A stretch of DNA of 64,000 nucleotides from Isosphaeraceae bacterium. Lineage in GTDB: Bacteria > Planctomycetota > Planctomycetia > Isosphaerales > Isosphaeraceae. Shown piece by piece: positions 53,917 through 63,447 of this stretch. The DNA lies in NCBI GenBank assembly GCA_026004735.1, contig BPJS01000001.1, positions 124,001 through 188,000 of the forward strand. Direction: 5' to 3'. A model generated the notes under the pieces. That model had not been told where the DNA came from. It ran no database searches and saw only the letters and a list, made by a program, of their open reading frames with translations. Each line of letters opens with the position of its first letter. Within the stretch, counting starts at the first letter, position 1. Position numbers and translations under genes: made by a program.

Positions 53917-53942
53917 TATATCTACAGTATGATATATCTACA
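53917..53942. repeat. Direct repeat TATATCTACA, two copies
   Basis: Two exact 10-bp copies, 16 bp apart start to start, just before the small gene at 53960. The spacing of about 1.5 turns and AT-richness suggest a regulator site or promoter element. Confidence 0.45.
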
Positions 53943-53959
53943 TTGAACATAAAGAAAAT

Positions 53960-54238
53960 TTGCATTCCACAACCAGAAAGGTGAGACGCATAGGACTGAT
54001 TCTCGGCCGCGAGGCCGACCTGGACTTCGTGTGCTTCGGGATTCCCTCGAAGAACCCGGTGAGCACGGAAGAGGCCGCACAGGAACTTCGGAAGCGGGGC
54101 GGCGACGCCAGCGTGCCGGCCCTGAACTACCTGATCAAGCAGGGGAAGATCGCGCCAGTCCGCAACGGGCGGAACGACGAAGGGCACCCGCAGCCCATCG
54201 ATCAGGTGGTCCAGAGGCTCGACGAGCAGGCGGCGTAA
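53960..54238 (+). CDS. Small hypothetical protein, possibly HTH
   Basis: A 92-codon frame. The coding-like part, from about residue 8, reads RRIGLILGREADLDFVCFGIP, VSTEEAAQELRKRGGDASVPALNYLIKQGKIAPVRNGR and PIDQVVQRLDEQAA. The middle resembles a winged or MerR-like recognition segment (LNYLIKQGKIAPVRN), but I cannot assign a family. The start is uncertain: TTG at 53960 and GTG at 53981 are both poor. It is preceded by the palindrome and direct repeats that look regulatory, which supports a small DNA-binding protein. Confidence 0.45.
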   Translation: MHSTTRKVRRIGLILGREADLDFVCFGIPSKNPVSTEEAAQELRKRGGDASVPALNYLIKQGKIAPVRNGRNDEGHPQPIDQVVQRLDEQAA

Positions 54239-54253
54239 ACGCGGCCGTTCATC

Positions 54254-54559
54254 GTGTTCGAGCAATTGGGCATCAACTCCGAAGAGTTCTACCGCTCGCT
54301 GGCGAAGGCCTGGGACGAGGTCCGAGAGACCTACGGTAAACCCGCTACACCGGTCAACCCGAACCCGGACGCGTTCGTCTGGAGGAGGCGCCAACCGACG
54401 ACTCCCCAGACCGAAAGGCCTCCATTTACCCGACGAGCCCCCAGACCGAGAGCCCCGTCTGGAGGCTCCGCGGCCGAAGACTGCCGCCTCGACCCCAGGC
54501 ACACAACACGGCAACTGTACGCCCTGGCACGCGCGTTGACTCAGGCCGCCTTGAAGTGA
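54254..54559 (+). CDS. Probable gene fragment ending in a dispersed repeat
   Basis: Starts GTG FEQLGINSEEFYRSLAKAWDEVRETYGKPATP, which looks coding, but from about 54381 the frame runs through the composite repeat and becomes Arg/Pro-rich. Real coding sequence is probably limited to the first 40 codons, a remnant cut by the repeat. Confidence 0.25.
   Translation: MFEQLGINSEEFYRSLAKAWDEVRETYGKPATPVNPNPDAFVWRRRQPTTPQTERPPFTRRAPRPRAPSGGSAAEDCRLDPRHTTRQLYALARALTQAALK
54381..54504 (+). repeat. Long composite intergenic repeat, copy 3
   Basis: GGAGGAGGCGCCAACCGACGA, CCAGACCGAAAGGCCTCCAT, CCCGACGAGCCCCCAGACCG, GTCTGGAGGCTCCGCGGCC and finally CGCCTCGACCCCAGGCAC. This is the most complete copy, and holds all five blocks in order. 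Confidence 0.75.
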
Positions 54560-55665
54560 CGGGCATACGACAGCGCGATCAGGGCAAAGCCGGTGACCAG
54601 GTTGGGATCGCCCTCCATGAACCGATCGGCCGGGTTGACCCAGCCCCCGTCGTCCCTCTGGCGCTTGGCCAACGCCCCCACCAGATCGGCGCGCCAATCG
54701 TGCTCAACCCCCGACGCGTCGACGAACGTGGGCGAGCCCAGCGTGCTCATCACCTTGGCAAACGCCTGATAGTAATAGTAAAGGCCGGCCTGCCCAATGC
54801 CCGGATTCTCCTCAACCGTATAGGTGCGCCGAATGTAGCCCAGCGCGGCTTTGACCCGCGGATCCTCCGGCGCCAGCCCGGCGTAGACCAGACTCTTGAA
54901 CCCCGCGTAGGTCATGCTCCCATACGATCGCAGGCCGCCGCCGGGCGCCTCGCCGGCCATGCTCTGGCCGCCGTTGGCCGGAGTGTAAATGAAGCCGCCG
55001 TCGTTGACCTTGTTGGCCCAAGGCTGATCGTTGAACTCGCTGGCGTAGTTCTGACACCGCGACACAAACCGGATCGCCTTCTGCAACGCCGGATCATCGG
55101 CCGGCAAGCCCGTCTCACGCAGCGCCTCGATCATAAACGCCGTGTTCGACAAATCCGGCCGGTTCGAACGCCCGCCATACCCCGCGCCGCCGTAATAAAC
55201 ATCCTCGGGCGTCTTGCCCTCGCCCTCGTCCCACTGCATCCGCTTCAGAAACGCCTGACCCCCTCGAATCTGCGGCGTATACCGACCGTCCGCGTTCGCC
55301 TCCTGGAAGGCCATCAACGCAATGGCCGCCGTGTAATTGGCGTGCGGCCCTTCAACCTCGCCGTCCGGCTTGACCACCGGCTCCAGATACGCCAGCCCAC
55401 GCGCAACGACCGGCTCCGACGGCGTCACCAGCTTCGACTTCAACAGCCCGGCCACCACCAGCGCCGTAATCCCCGGCTCATTCCGACTCGTCGACCAGCC
55501 CCCATTCTCTTCCTGGCGACCCCGCAGAAAGGCCACCCCCTTACGCATCAACGCATCAGCCTGATCGGCCACATCCCATCCCGCCTTGCGACGCACCCTC
55601 AAACGGCCCGCGACCGGCCACACCGCCACCGCACCCATAAACGCCCGACGCGTCGACCGGCTCAT
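54541..55665 (-). CDS. Tat-exported squalene-cyclase/prenyltransferase-repeat protein
   Basis: A 374-residue protein. The N-terminus STRRAFMGAVAVWPVAG is a twin-arginine signal. Then come QW/alpha-toroid repeats: GVAFLRGRQEENGGWSTS, NTAFMIEALRETGLPADDPALQKAIRFVSRCQN, KALGYIRRTYTVEENPG and LAKRQRDDGGWVNP. The fold is that of terpene cyclases and prenyltransferase beta subunits, but no cyclase DxDD motif is seen, so it is likely a non-enzymatic or differently acting toroid. Such proteins are common in planctomycetes. ATG at 55665 gives the Tat leader. Confidence 0.85.
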   Translation of the reverse strand: MSRSTRRAFMGAVAVWPVAGRLRVRRKAGWDVADQADALMRKGVAFLRGRQEENGGWSTSRNEPGITALVVAGLLKSKLVTPSEPVVARGLAYLEPVVKPDGEVEGPHANYTAAIALMAFQEANADGRYTPQIRGGQAFLKRMQWDEGEGKTPEDVYYGGAGYGGRSNRPDLSNTAFMIEALRETGLPADDPALQKAIRFVSRCQNYASEFNDQPWANKVNDGGFIYTPANGGQSMAGEAPGGGLRSYGSMTYAGFKSLVYAGLAPEDPRVKAALGYIRRTYTVEENPGIGQAGLYYYYQAFAKVMSTLGSPTFVDASGVEHDWRADLVGALAKRQRDDGGWVNPADRFMEGDPNLVTGFALIALSYARHFKAA

Positions 55666-55843
55666 CACCCGCCTCCCTTGACAACCACTCCTCAACCGCC
55701 ATTCCGACCGCGGACCCAACACTCGGAAGGCAACTCCTCAAGATTATAGCGACACGAGCCGGACAAGTGTCCCACGCCTTGCCGCCTCCGTGCGGCTCGT
55801 CCCGGTCGTTCCCCGGAGCGATCCGGGCCTGATCCCGGCCCGC

Positions 55844-56902
55844 TCAGTCCCCAGCCGCCGCAAACAGCTCGGTCAAAAACGGCGCGACGATCGGCTCCCA
55901 GAGGTCGGCCGCGGCCGCCCAGTCCACAGCCATCGCGCGAATCGTCGCCGGCGTCTCGACCGGCGGCTTGACGGCCACGCTCGGATTCAGCGGAATCTGG
56001 CCGCTTGGGCCTTGCGCCAGCGCCGCCTCGACCGTCCCGCTTAGCAGATACGACGCCAGCGCCTCGGCAGCCTCGGGATGCGGCGCGTTGCGAACCCGCG
56101 CAATCGTATTCGGCAGAAACAAGGTCCCGAGGCCCGACTCTTCCTGGTCCGGGTAAACAATCGCCACCGGGCTGCCAGCCCGAAGCTCAGCCAGTGCATC
56201 GTCCGTGTCGGTCAGCCCAAAGGCCAGCCGACCCGCGGCCACCTGAGCCGCCACCTGCCGATTGCCCGACAGAATCTGAACCTGATTGTCCCGGACCGCG
56301 CGAAAAAACGCCTTGGCCGGACCCTCGCCCCAGGCGGCAAACAGACATGCGGCATGCGTCCCCGTGGTGCCGAAAAGCGGCTTGGCCAGACCGGCCCGGC
56401 CCCGCCACCGCGGATCGGCCAGGTCGCGCACCGACCGCGGCCACTGTTCCCGGTCGGACAGCAGCTCCGTGTTGACAATCACAATCCGCGCCCGCGCCGC
56501 CAGCCCATACCAGAGCCCGTCCGGATCGCGATAGGCGGCCGGAATCGCCTCCGCCCCCGCCGGATGCATCGGCTCGAGCAAGCCCTGCCGCGCCAGCCGG
56601 ATCGTATTGAGCGGCTCGTTGTTCCAAAACAAATCGCACTGCGGCGCCGACGCCTCGGCCACAATCCGCGCCGTCAGGCCAAATGACTTGGTGCTCTCGG
56701 CATCATAGACCGGCAAGACCTCAACACCCGCCTTGCGCTGGTAGATCCGCAAGATCGGCTGCGAAAACTCACGGTCCAGCGCCGCATACACCACCACCGG
56801 ACCGGACACGGCCGACGGCCGATCCGCCGCCCGCGGTGGTCCCGTCTCGGAACCACACCCCGCCCAGACCACCAGAATCGTAAGGCTCAGCGCTCGCTTC
56901 AT
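55844..56902 (-). CDS. Extracellular solute-binding lipoprotein, iron(III)/AfuA-like
   Basis: A 352-residue protein with a lipobox (LVVWAGC, signal MKRALSLTILVV). The mature protein begins VVVYAALDREFSQPILRIYQ and has AESTKSFGLTARIVAE, CDLFWNNEP and LSGNRQVAAQVAAGRLAFGLTDTDDA, fitting the AfuA/FbpA class-II binding proteins for ferric iron or similar anions. No permease or ATPase gene is adjacent. It is encoded alone and could serve a distant ABC system; the ligand is inferred only from family resemblance. Confidence 0.85.
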   Translation of the reverse strand: MKRALSLTILVVWAGCGSETGPPRAADRPSAVSGPVVVYAALDREFSQPILRIYQRKAGVEVLPVYDAESTKSFGLTARIVAEASAPQCDLFWNNEPLNTIRLARQGLLEPMHPAGAEAIPAAYRDPDGLWYGLAARARIVIVNTELLSDREQWPRSVRDLADPRWRGRAGLAKPLFGTTGTHAACLFAAWGEGPAKAFFRAVRDNQVQILSGNRQVAAQVAAGRLAFGLTDTDDALAELRAGSPVAIVYPDQEESGLGTLFLPNTIARVRNAPHPEAAEALASYLLSGTVEAALAQGPSGQIPLNPSVAVKPPVETPATIRAMAVDWAAAADLWEPIVAPFLTELFAAAGD

Positions 56903-57069
56903 AATCGTCCTCGGACCCAGGTCTTCCCCAGGGCCTTCATCTTACGACAGAACGCGGGTCATTTTCGGCCTGTACGCAGCCGATCGATTCGGATAAGGCA
57001 TGGTCATCCGCCGACAGACCGGCCTCGGGCCGACCTCGGGCACCAGACCGGCAAGAGGGCGAATCGCGC

Positions 57070-59064
57070 ATGGATGGGCCTATCCGGCCAGACACGCACA
57101 CACCGCGGCTCCGCTGGTGGCTGCGACTCCGCCCGGTGGTGGCAGGCCGGCGCACGGCGGACCAAGGCCGGGCCGTCCGGCTCGATCCGGGTTCGCCCGC
57201 CCCGACGCCCGCTCCCCAGCCCTTGGTCCCGCCCGGACCCTGCTCGACGGTCTGGGGATCGCTGGCCGTGCTGGTGGCGATCCTCCCAGGGTTGTACGCC
57301 CTGCGCTCCTGGGACCTCACGCCTCCGGGACCCTGGTGGGGCCTGCGCGCGCTGGCGGTGCTCGAGGGGCGCTGGTTCGACCAGGCCGGGCCGCTCGGCG
57401 TAGGCACACCAGCCGAAGCCCGCGCCTACCGTCAGGTCTGCCTCCAGCCTCCCCTCTACGCCTGGCTGGAAGCGGCTGCGCTGGCCGCGAGCGGCCAGCG
57501 CACGCCGGTCGCCACGGTCATTCCCAGCTACGTCGCTGGCGCCATTCTCGTCCTTCTGGTCTACCAGCACGGTCGGCTCTGGGGCGGCGCCGCCATCGGC
57601 CTGATTGCCGCCGTGCTAACCGGCTTCAACCGCGACTTGCTGCTCCAAATGCAACAGGCCACACCAGCAACCCTGGGCCTGACCACCACGCTCGGCGCCC
57701 TCGGAGCCTACGGCCGCGCTTTGCGGGCCCGCGGCCGGCGCCGCGCCGCCTGGGCGTTGCTCTCGGCTCTCTGCCTGGGCGCATCACTGCTCTCGGTCGC
57801 CCTGTTCGGACTGGTCGTGGTGCCGATCGTCGCGCTCCATCAAGCCCTGCTGCGGCAAGAGCTGCCCCCGCCCGATGCGCGTCCCGGCCGACGGCGCGCT
57901 TGGCTCCGCCGCCTCTGGATCAACCGCCTGACGGTCGCCACAGCCGGCCTGGCCGTGCTCGCCCTCGGGCTGCTGATCGCCGCACCCTGGCACCTGGCGA
58001 TGGCCCGCCGTCACGGTCCCGCCTTCTGGGCCACCCTGCTCGAGCCCCTGCCCGCCAGCAGCCCCGCCCCGCACAACCTGATCGACCGCCTGCTCCTGCT
58101 CGCGCCGGCCAGTGTCGTGCTCGGGCTCTACGGGGCGGTCCGCGCTGGCCGCGGACTGCTGGCCGCTCCGCCCGGAATCCGCAACCCGGCCATCGTCGGG
58201 ACCGCCTTGTGGCTGGCCTGGATGGCGATCGCCGCGCTACTGCCGGCGCTGCTGCCCGCCGGCCCACGCCCCGTCACCCAACTGTTTCTGCTCGTACCGC
58301 TCAACCTGTTCGCCGCCCGAACTATGCTCGAACTGGCCAACCGCCAGATCCCCGCCCGCGCCCTGCGGCTGCTGGCGCCGGCGACCGTTGCCGCCCTGAT
58401 CTGGTGGGCCAGCCCCGGACTCCGCGGCGCTGCCTTGAAACTGGCGCTGGGCCAGCCGCCTGATTCGGCCAGCCGCTGGGTGCTCCCAATCGCCCTGGCT
58501 GGCCTGATCCTGTTGATCGCAACCACGGCTCTGCTCCATCGCTGGGTCGGGCCTTCGGACCGCCGCCAGCGGCTCGCCCTGGGCACCTTCCTCGGCGGCG
58601 TTCTGGCCCTGACCGTCTTCGGCGGCCTCCGCGAGGTCAACTTCCGCCACCGCGAGACCTCCGACCTGCTCGCCCTCCGCGAGGCCATCCTCCGCCGCCA
58701 CGCACGCCGGCCACTCGACGTCGTCGCCGTCGTCGGCCCCGAGGCCGAAATCCCCGAACTGGAACGCGAGCCAGCCACCCGCCTCAACCCCGCCTGGAGC
58801 GGCGCCCTGCCCGGCGGCCGCCTCCGGTTCATCCTCCGCGCTGCCCTGCCACGGGTCCCCCAGATCGAGGTCCGCGACGGCAACGACCTGCTCGCCTTGC
58901 CCGACGGCCAGCGCCTGGTCATCCTCGCCGGCTCCGAAACCCCCCTCTCGTACGCCCTTCAGGCCCGCCTCCGACTCGAATCGCTCCACCCTGGCCACCA
59001 GGGCATCCTCGACGCCTACGCCACCCCCGTCGAGCCGCCTAGCTCCCCCAACCCACACCCCTGA
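57070..59064 (+). CDS. GT39-like glycosyltransferase/mannosyltransferase membrane protein
   Basis: A 664-residue polytopic protein with about ten hydrophobic segments (SLAVLVAILPGLYAL, AGAILVLLVYQH, GGAAIGLIAAVLTGF, TVATAGLAVLALGLLIAAPWHLAMA and others). In the first loop, EGRWFDQAGPLGVGTPAEARAYRQVCLQPPLYAW resembles the catalytic loop of ArnT/PMT-type glycosyltransferases but the usual Asp-Glu pair is not clear. A C-terminal extracytoplasmic domain follows. The first 60 residues are Pro/Arg-rich and cytosolic, so the true start may be later. Polyprenyl-phosphate sugar transfer is likely. Confidence 0.65.
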   Translation: MDGPIRPDTHTPRLRWWLRLRPVVAGRRTADQGRAVRLDPGSPAPTPAPQPLVPPGPCSTVWGSLAVLVAILPGLYALRSWDLTPPGPWWGLRALAVLEGRWFDQAGPLGVGTPAEARAYRQVCLQPPLYAWLEAAALAASGQRTPVATVIPSYVAGAILVLLVYQHGRLWGGAAIGLIAAVLTGFNRDLLLQMQQATPATLGLTTTLGALGAYGRALRARGRRRAAWALLSALCLGASLLSVALFGLVVVPIVALHQALLRQELPPPDARPGRRRAWLRRLWINRLTVATAGLAVLALGLLIAAPWHLAMARRHGPAFWATLLEPLPASSPAPHNLIDRLLLLAPASVVLGLYGAVRAGRGLLAAPPGIRNPAIVGTALWLAWMAIAALLPALLPAGPRPVTQLFLLVPLNLFAARTMLELANRQIPARALRLLAPATVAALIWWASPGLRGAALKLALGQPPDSASRWVLPIALAGLILLIATTALLHRWVGPSDRRQRLALGTFLGGVLALTVFGGLREVNFRHRETSDLLALREAILRRHARRPLDVVAVVGPEAEIPELEREPATRLNPAWSGALPGGRLRFILRAALPRVPQIEVRDGNDLLALPDGQRLVILAGSETPLSYALQARLRLESLHPGHQGILDAYATPVEPPSSPNPHP

Positions 59065-59243
59065 TCGGCCCACAACCCACACCGCCCCCCCGCACCCCAC
59101 GCCGCCCATCCCCTCCGCACGCAAAGAGCCGCCGCCTGCGACCGCCCGGCTTCCCCCCTGGGCCTGCGGCGCTCTTACAATGAAGAAAACGTAACGACCG
59201 TCGAACCATCTTCTCGGCCGCCGCCCCCCGGACACATCCGACC

Positions 59244-60773
59244 ATGAGTCGCGCAGCCCTCGAAGCCCTGGCCAAAATGGTCCGAGAGGCCGAGGCCCGG
59301 GCCCGATCCAGCCGCCTCGAAGCCGAGGTCCGCCAGACGATCGACGCCATGCGCGCCGCCGAGGCCGACCACCAAGCCGCCGAGTCGATCCTCCGAGAAC
59401 GCAAACCCGAACTCGAGAAAACCCTCGCCCAACTCGCCGACGACGAACGCTCCCTCAAAGAGTTGACCCTCAAAATCACCCAGCTCAACGCCACCCTCAG
59501 CGACGACCAGCGCCACGCCTTCGAATCCCAGATCGAAACCTGCCGCACCGAAATCGAACGCGAGCGCACCGCCGCCAAGACCGAACTCGATACCCTCACC
59601 CGCGCCGCCGGCGAAGCCCGCGTCCGCCTCACCGCCGCCGTCGATGCCTACCACGCCGCCCGTATCGAACTCGAGCGGATCCGCCCCGAAGCCCTCGCCC
59701 AGTTCAGAGACGGCGAAAGCCTGGCCCGATACGCCGAATCGCTCACCCCCGCCGGCCAGCTCCGCGCCCTGGCCCGCGAAGTCGACGACGCCCTCAACAG
59801 CTTCGGACTCCTCGACCGCCGCGAACAGTACCACCAGCTCGCCCTCTGGATCGGCCGCCAGCGTCGCCTCCAGTCGCTCCCACCCGAAGAGCTTGGACCC
59901 GACGCCTCCACCACCTTGCAACAAATCTTCCACCGCCTCATCGGCCTCTCCAAGCAATACGAGCCAGGCCATATCGACGCCTTCCGCCGCGAATTCCAGA
60001 CCGATTGGGATCAGTTCATCGCCGAGCACGAACAGGGGCTTCGCCGGGCCATCGAGACCGTCCGCCAACGCCGCGAAACCGAACGCCGTCGCGCCGAGCA
60101 GCAGACCCTCATCCAGGACCGCCGCCAGCAGTCCCAAGAGGCCGCCCGCGAGGCCCTCGACGAGCTGCGGTTCCTCACCGCGCGCGGCGAACTGGCCGAA
60201 GGCAGCCCCGAGCTGGACGCCTTCCTCGACGCCCTCGACCGCGCCCTGGCCGGCCTGGCACCCAGCGATCCCGAACTGCTCGAGCTCGTGCGGCCTCACG
60301 CCGACCACCTCACCGGCGGGTCCTACCGCGCCCTTCGCAAACATCTGGCCCGCCTCGAACAAGACGACGCTCGCACCCGCGAGGAAGAAGCCTTCCGCGA
60401 CTCGATCCGCGACGTCCGCGATCGCACCCGCGGCCTCCGCTGCGTCATCATCGGCGGCTCGCCTCGCGAAGAACGCCGCCGCAAACTCGAATCCCTCCTC
60501 GAACTGGCCGAACTCGACTGGGAACCCCACGAGGATAAACGCCCCGCCGCCCTCGAATCCCTCCGCGAACGGGTCCGCGGCGGCTCGGTCGACCTGGTCC
60601 TGATCATCAAAACCCTGGTCGGCCACACCGTCACCGAAACCCTCCGGCCCGCCTGCGACGATGCCGACATCCCCTGCGTCCACGTCGACGGCTACGGCGA
60701 GCAGGCAATCGCTGAGGCTCTCCGCCGCATCCTCATCACCCGCCAGGCCGACTCATCCCCACCTCCGACCTGA
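59244..60773 (+). CDS. Coiled-coil protein with C-terminal DUF2325-like domain
   Basis: A 509-residue protein, mostly helical. Residues 1-150 form a long coiled coil (ADHQAAESILRERKPELEKTLAQLADDERSLKEL). A second helical section to about residue 390 has EAFRDSIRDVRDRTRG. The end is alpha/beta: LRCVIIGGSPREERRRKLESLLELAELDW, then VDLVLIIKTLVGHTVTETLRPACDDADIPCVHVDGYGE, the pattern of DUF2325 (a small Rossmann-like domain often fused to coiled coils). The role is unknown; possibly binding nucleotides or linking replication or stress proteins. It is soluble, cytosolic and stands alone on its strand. Confidence 0.7.
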   Translation: MSRAALEALAKMVREAEARARSSRLEAEVRQTIDAMRAAEADHQAAESILRERKPELEKTLAQLADDERSLKELTLKITQLNATLSDDQRHAFESQIETCRTEIERERTAAKTELDTLTRAAGEARVRLTAAVDAYHAARIELERIRPEALAQFRDGESLARYAESLTPAGQLRALAREVDDALNSFGLLDRREQYHQLALWIGRQRRLQSLPPEELGPDASTTLQQIFHRLIGLSKQYEPGHIDAFRREFQTDWDQFIAEHEQGLRRAIETVRQRRETERRRAEQQTLIQDRRQQSQEAAREALDELRFLTARGELAEGSPELDAFLDALDRALAGLAPSDPELLELVRPHADHLTGGSYRALRKHLARLEQDDARTREEEAFRDSIRDVRDRTRGLRCVIIGGSPREERRRKLESLLELAELDWEPHEDKRPAALESLRERVRGGSVDLVLIIKTLVGHTVTETLRPACDDADIPCVHVDGYGEQAIAEALRRILITRQADSSPPPT

Positions 60774-60902
60774 CCGGCCCAACACGGCGGCCACTCCCAC
60801 CCAGCCACCACGCGATTGCAGCCACGATCCCCAGGCGTCAAGATGCCGGCAACGGCCAACCCCCGACGCGCCCCAGTCCCTCGCTGCGGAGCCTGCCCCG
60901 TC

Positions 60903-61970
60903 ATGTCTGCCAGCCCCTACGCTCCCTCCCGCCGCCAGTTTCTCGGCAGCCTCGCCGCCGCCCCCTTCTTCGTGCATGCCGCACGCAAGTCCGGCAACGA
61001 GGAGGCGATCGTCGGCTCCGGCGACCACCGCTACCGCTGCGACCACCACTGGGGCCAGATTCCAGACTCGATCCGCTGGTTCGAAACCCACGGCGTCGCC
61101 ATCGACAAGGCCGGCCACGTCTACGTCACCCATCGCGCCGGTCCCGATCGCCCGGCTTCCCCTGACGCCGCCCAGGACACCGTCGTCGTCTTCGACCCCA
61201 ACGGCCGCTTCATCCGCTCCTTCGGCAAAGCCTGGCACGGCGGCGGCCACGGCATCGACATCCGCGACGAAGGCGGCCAGGAATTCCTCTACCTGGCCTT
61301 CATGTTCCCCATCAACCTGGTCGTCAAAACCGACCTCCAGGGCGAGATCGTCTGGATCAAGGACCGAACCGCCATCCCCACCGTCTACGACGACCCGAAG
61401 GTCAACTTTTCGCCGACCAACGTCGCCTTCGCCCCCGACGGCGGCTTCTACGCCGCCGACGGCTACGGCTCCAACTACATCCACCAGTTCGACCGCGACG
61501 GCCAGTTCGTCCGCACCTGGGGCGGGACCGGCGACGGACCCAACCAGTACCGCACCCCGCACGGCATCGGCCTGGACGACCGCCCCGGCCGCACCCCCTC
61601 GCTCGTCATCGCCGATCGCGCCAACGCCCGCCTCCAGTACACCACCCTCGACGGCCAGTTCATCGCCGAGGATCACAACGTCAGCTTCCCCGCCCACTTC
61701 GACACCCGCGGCGAGATCCTCCTCGTCCCCGACCTCCACGCCCGGGTCACACTCATGAATCGGAACAACGACGTGATCGCCCACCTGGGACACGACGCCG
61801 ACTGGACCCGCGAAGTCCTTGACGGCTTCAAAGTGCGCCTCGATCCCGGCCGCTGGCCGGCAGGCAAGTTTGTCCACCCTCACGACGCCTGCTTTGACCA
61901 CGACGGCAACATCCTGGTCGCCGAGTGGGTCGTCCCCGGCCGCTTAAGCAAGCTGACCCGGCTGGGCTAA
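60903..61970 (+). CDS. Tat-exported NHL-repeat beta-propeller protein
   Basis: A 355-residue protein. The leader SRRQFLGSLAAAPFFVHAA is a Tat signal. NHL-type blades follow (HGVAIDKAGHVYVTH, FDPNGRFIRSFGKAWHGGGHGIDI, FAPDGGFYAADGYGSNYIHQFDRDGQFVRTWGG, HGIGLDDRPGR). This resembles peptidylglycine amidating lyase-like and related propellers of planctomycetes; the His-rich blade starts could bind a metal. Enzyme activity not proven. ATG at 60903 was chosen because the Tat motif lies directly after it; earlier ATGs only add disordered sequence. Confidence 0.82.
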   Translation: MSASPYAPSRRQFLGSLAAAPFFVHAARKSGNEEAIVGSGDHRYRCDHHWGQIPDSIRWFETHGVAIDKAGHVYVTHRAGPDRPASPDAAQDTVVVFDPNGRFIRSFGKAWHGGGHGIDIRDEGGQEFLYLAFMFPINLVVKTDLQGEIVWIKDRTAIPTVYDDPKVNFSPTNVAFAPDGGFYAADGYGSNYIHQFDRDGQFVRTWGGTGDGPNQYRTPHGIGLDDRPGRTPSLVIADRANARLQYTTLDGQFIAEDHNVSFPAHFDTRGEILLVPDLHARVTLMNRNNDVIAHLGHDADWTREVLDGFKVRLDPGRWPAGKFVHPHDACFDHDGNILVAEWVVPGRLSKLTRLG

Positions 61971-62225
61971 GCCCCTCGTCGCCTCAAAACCCGCCCGATT
62001 GCTTGATCGCCCGATCGCCCTCCGCACCCGGCCGCTCGGGCAACTCGGCCTCCGTACGCCCCGCCCGCTGCCCCACGACCGGCGGCTGCATTCAACCAAA
62101 CTCCCACCCTCACGGCCTGCCGCCGGCCGCGCAATTGCCCGGCCGCGCCCCGCAGGCGGGCGGCCGACGGGTACAATTACGGCGCAGGATCCACTCCGAT
62201 CGGGCACCCAGGCCGAGCCTCACCC

Positions 62226-62726
62226 ATGTCCACCGATCTCTGGCAGCGACCCCTCCTGGTTCTGGCTCTCGCCGGACTGGCCGGCTGCGACTCTCCCAAA
62301 CCCACGCCCCCGGCCCAGCCCTCGACCGCCTCCGAGGTCGCGCCACGCGAGACCATCCGCAAGACGACCCAGGACGTGCTGCGGCTGGCCGACGCCCTGG
62401 CTCAGGGCGGCCAGATCGCTGAGGCCGGCGGCACGGTCGGTCCGTCGGGCGGCTACCTCGGCACCCTCGCCAAGACCTATCGACAGGCCGCCGGACTCGG
62501 CGGCACCTACGCCGCCAACCAGGCCATCCAGGCCCACGAGATCCTCAACGGCCCGCTCAAAAATTACGAAGAGTTCCAGTCGGTTATCGTCCGCAAGGGT
62601 GACCCCACCGGCCTAGTCCTCCCCATGCTCCCCTATTACCAGGAGTACGCCTACGACGAAGCCAACCACACCGTCGTCATCGTCGAGTTCCCCAAACGTC
62701 GGGAGGAGGTCGAGCGTTCGCGCTAA
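62226..62726 (+). CDS. Hypothetical lipoprotein
   Basis: A 166-residue protein with signal LLVLALAGLAGC, the lipobox LAGC. The mature part has IRKTTQDVLRLADALAQGGQIAEAGG, a Gly-rich segment, then LPMLPYYQEYAYDEANHTVVIVEFPKRREE. No family recognised. Likely attached to the outer or inner membrane. It precedes the methyltransferase gene by 85 bp on the same strand. Confidence 0.7.
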   Translation: MSTDLWQRPLLVLALAGLAGCDSPKPTPPAQPSTASEVAPRETIRKTTQDVLRLADALAQGGQIAEAGGTVGPSGGYLGTLAKTYRQAAGLGGTYAANQAIQAHEILNGPLKNYEEFQSVIVRKGDPTGLVLPMLPYYQEYAYDEANHTVVIVEFPKRREEVERSR

Positions 62727-62811
62727 GCGGGCTCGATCCCCCGTCGCCAGACCCGCCGCGCAATCCGGCTGGTGGCGACCGGGACCCGACATCGCCCCTG
62801 AGGCACCCCCC

Positions 62812-63447
62812 ATGAGCCGCGAGCGTTTCGAACCGATGTACGCCGATCGCCCTCCCTGGGACATCGGCGGTCCCCAGCCCGCCATGATCCAGGCCGCCGA
62901 GGCTGGCCTGATTCGTGGCGATGTCCTCGACGCGGGCTGCGGCACCGGAGAACTCGCCTTGTGGCTTGCCTCCCGCGGCCACAAGGTCCTCGGCATCGAC
63001 GTCGTCCCCGCCGCCTTGGAACAGGCCCGCGCCAAGGCCGCCGAACGCGGCCTCGCTCAGCACGCCGAGTTCGTCCTGGCCGACGCCCTCGAACTGGGCA
63101 GCCTCGGCCGCTCCTTCGACACCGTCGTCGATTGCGGCCTGTTCCACACCTTCGACGACGCCGAGCGGGCCCGCTACGTCGAAGCTCTCGGCCACGTCGT
63201 CCCACCCGGCGGCCACGTCATCCTGCTCTGCTTCAGCGACGCCGAACCCCCCGGCGACGGACCCCGCCGCGTCTCGGCCGACGAAATCCGCGCCGCCTTC
63301 GCCGACGCCGACTGGCGCATCGTCTCCATCACCCCCACCCGCTTCTCCGTCACCGACGACCACGCCCACCGCTTCAGCCCCGGCGGTCCCCACGCCCTCC
63401 GCGCCGTTATCGAGCGCACCGCCGAGCCGGCCGTCGGACCGGGGTGA
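62812..63447 (+). CDS. Class I SAM-dependent methyltransferase
   Basis: A 211-residue protein. PPWDIGGPQPAM is the N-terminal block of a subfamily of small-molecule methyltransferases. Motif I VLDAGCGTGELALWLASRG is canonical, followed by VLGIDVVPAALEQARAKA, FDTVVDCGLFHTF and PPGGHVILLCFSD. Some relatives act on thiols, tellurite or chlorinated compounds; the substrate here is not known. Not part of the integron. Starts at the ATG with MSRERFEPMYADR. Confidence 0.9.
   Translation: MSRERFEPMYADRPPWDIGGPQPAMIQAAEAGLIRGDVLDAGCGTGELALWLASRGHKVLGIDVVPAALEQARAKAAERGLAQHAEFVLADALELGSLGRSFDTVVDCGLFHTFDDAERARYVEALGHVVPPGGHVILLCFSDAEPPGDGPRRVSADEIRAAFADADWRIVSITPTRFSVTDDHAHRFSPGGPHALRAVIERTAEPAVGPG

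Noticed and set aside
59175..60683. 502-codon minus-strand frame opposite the coiled-coil gene
   Set aside because: Gly/Ala/Glu-rich shadow of the plus-strand gene, no family resemblance.
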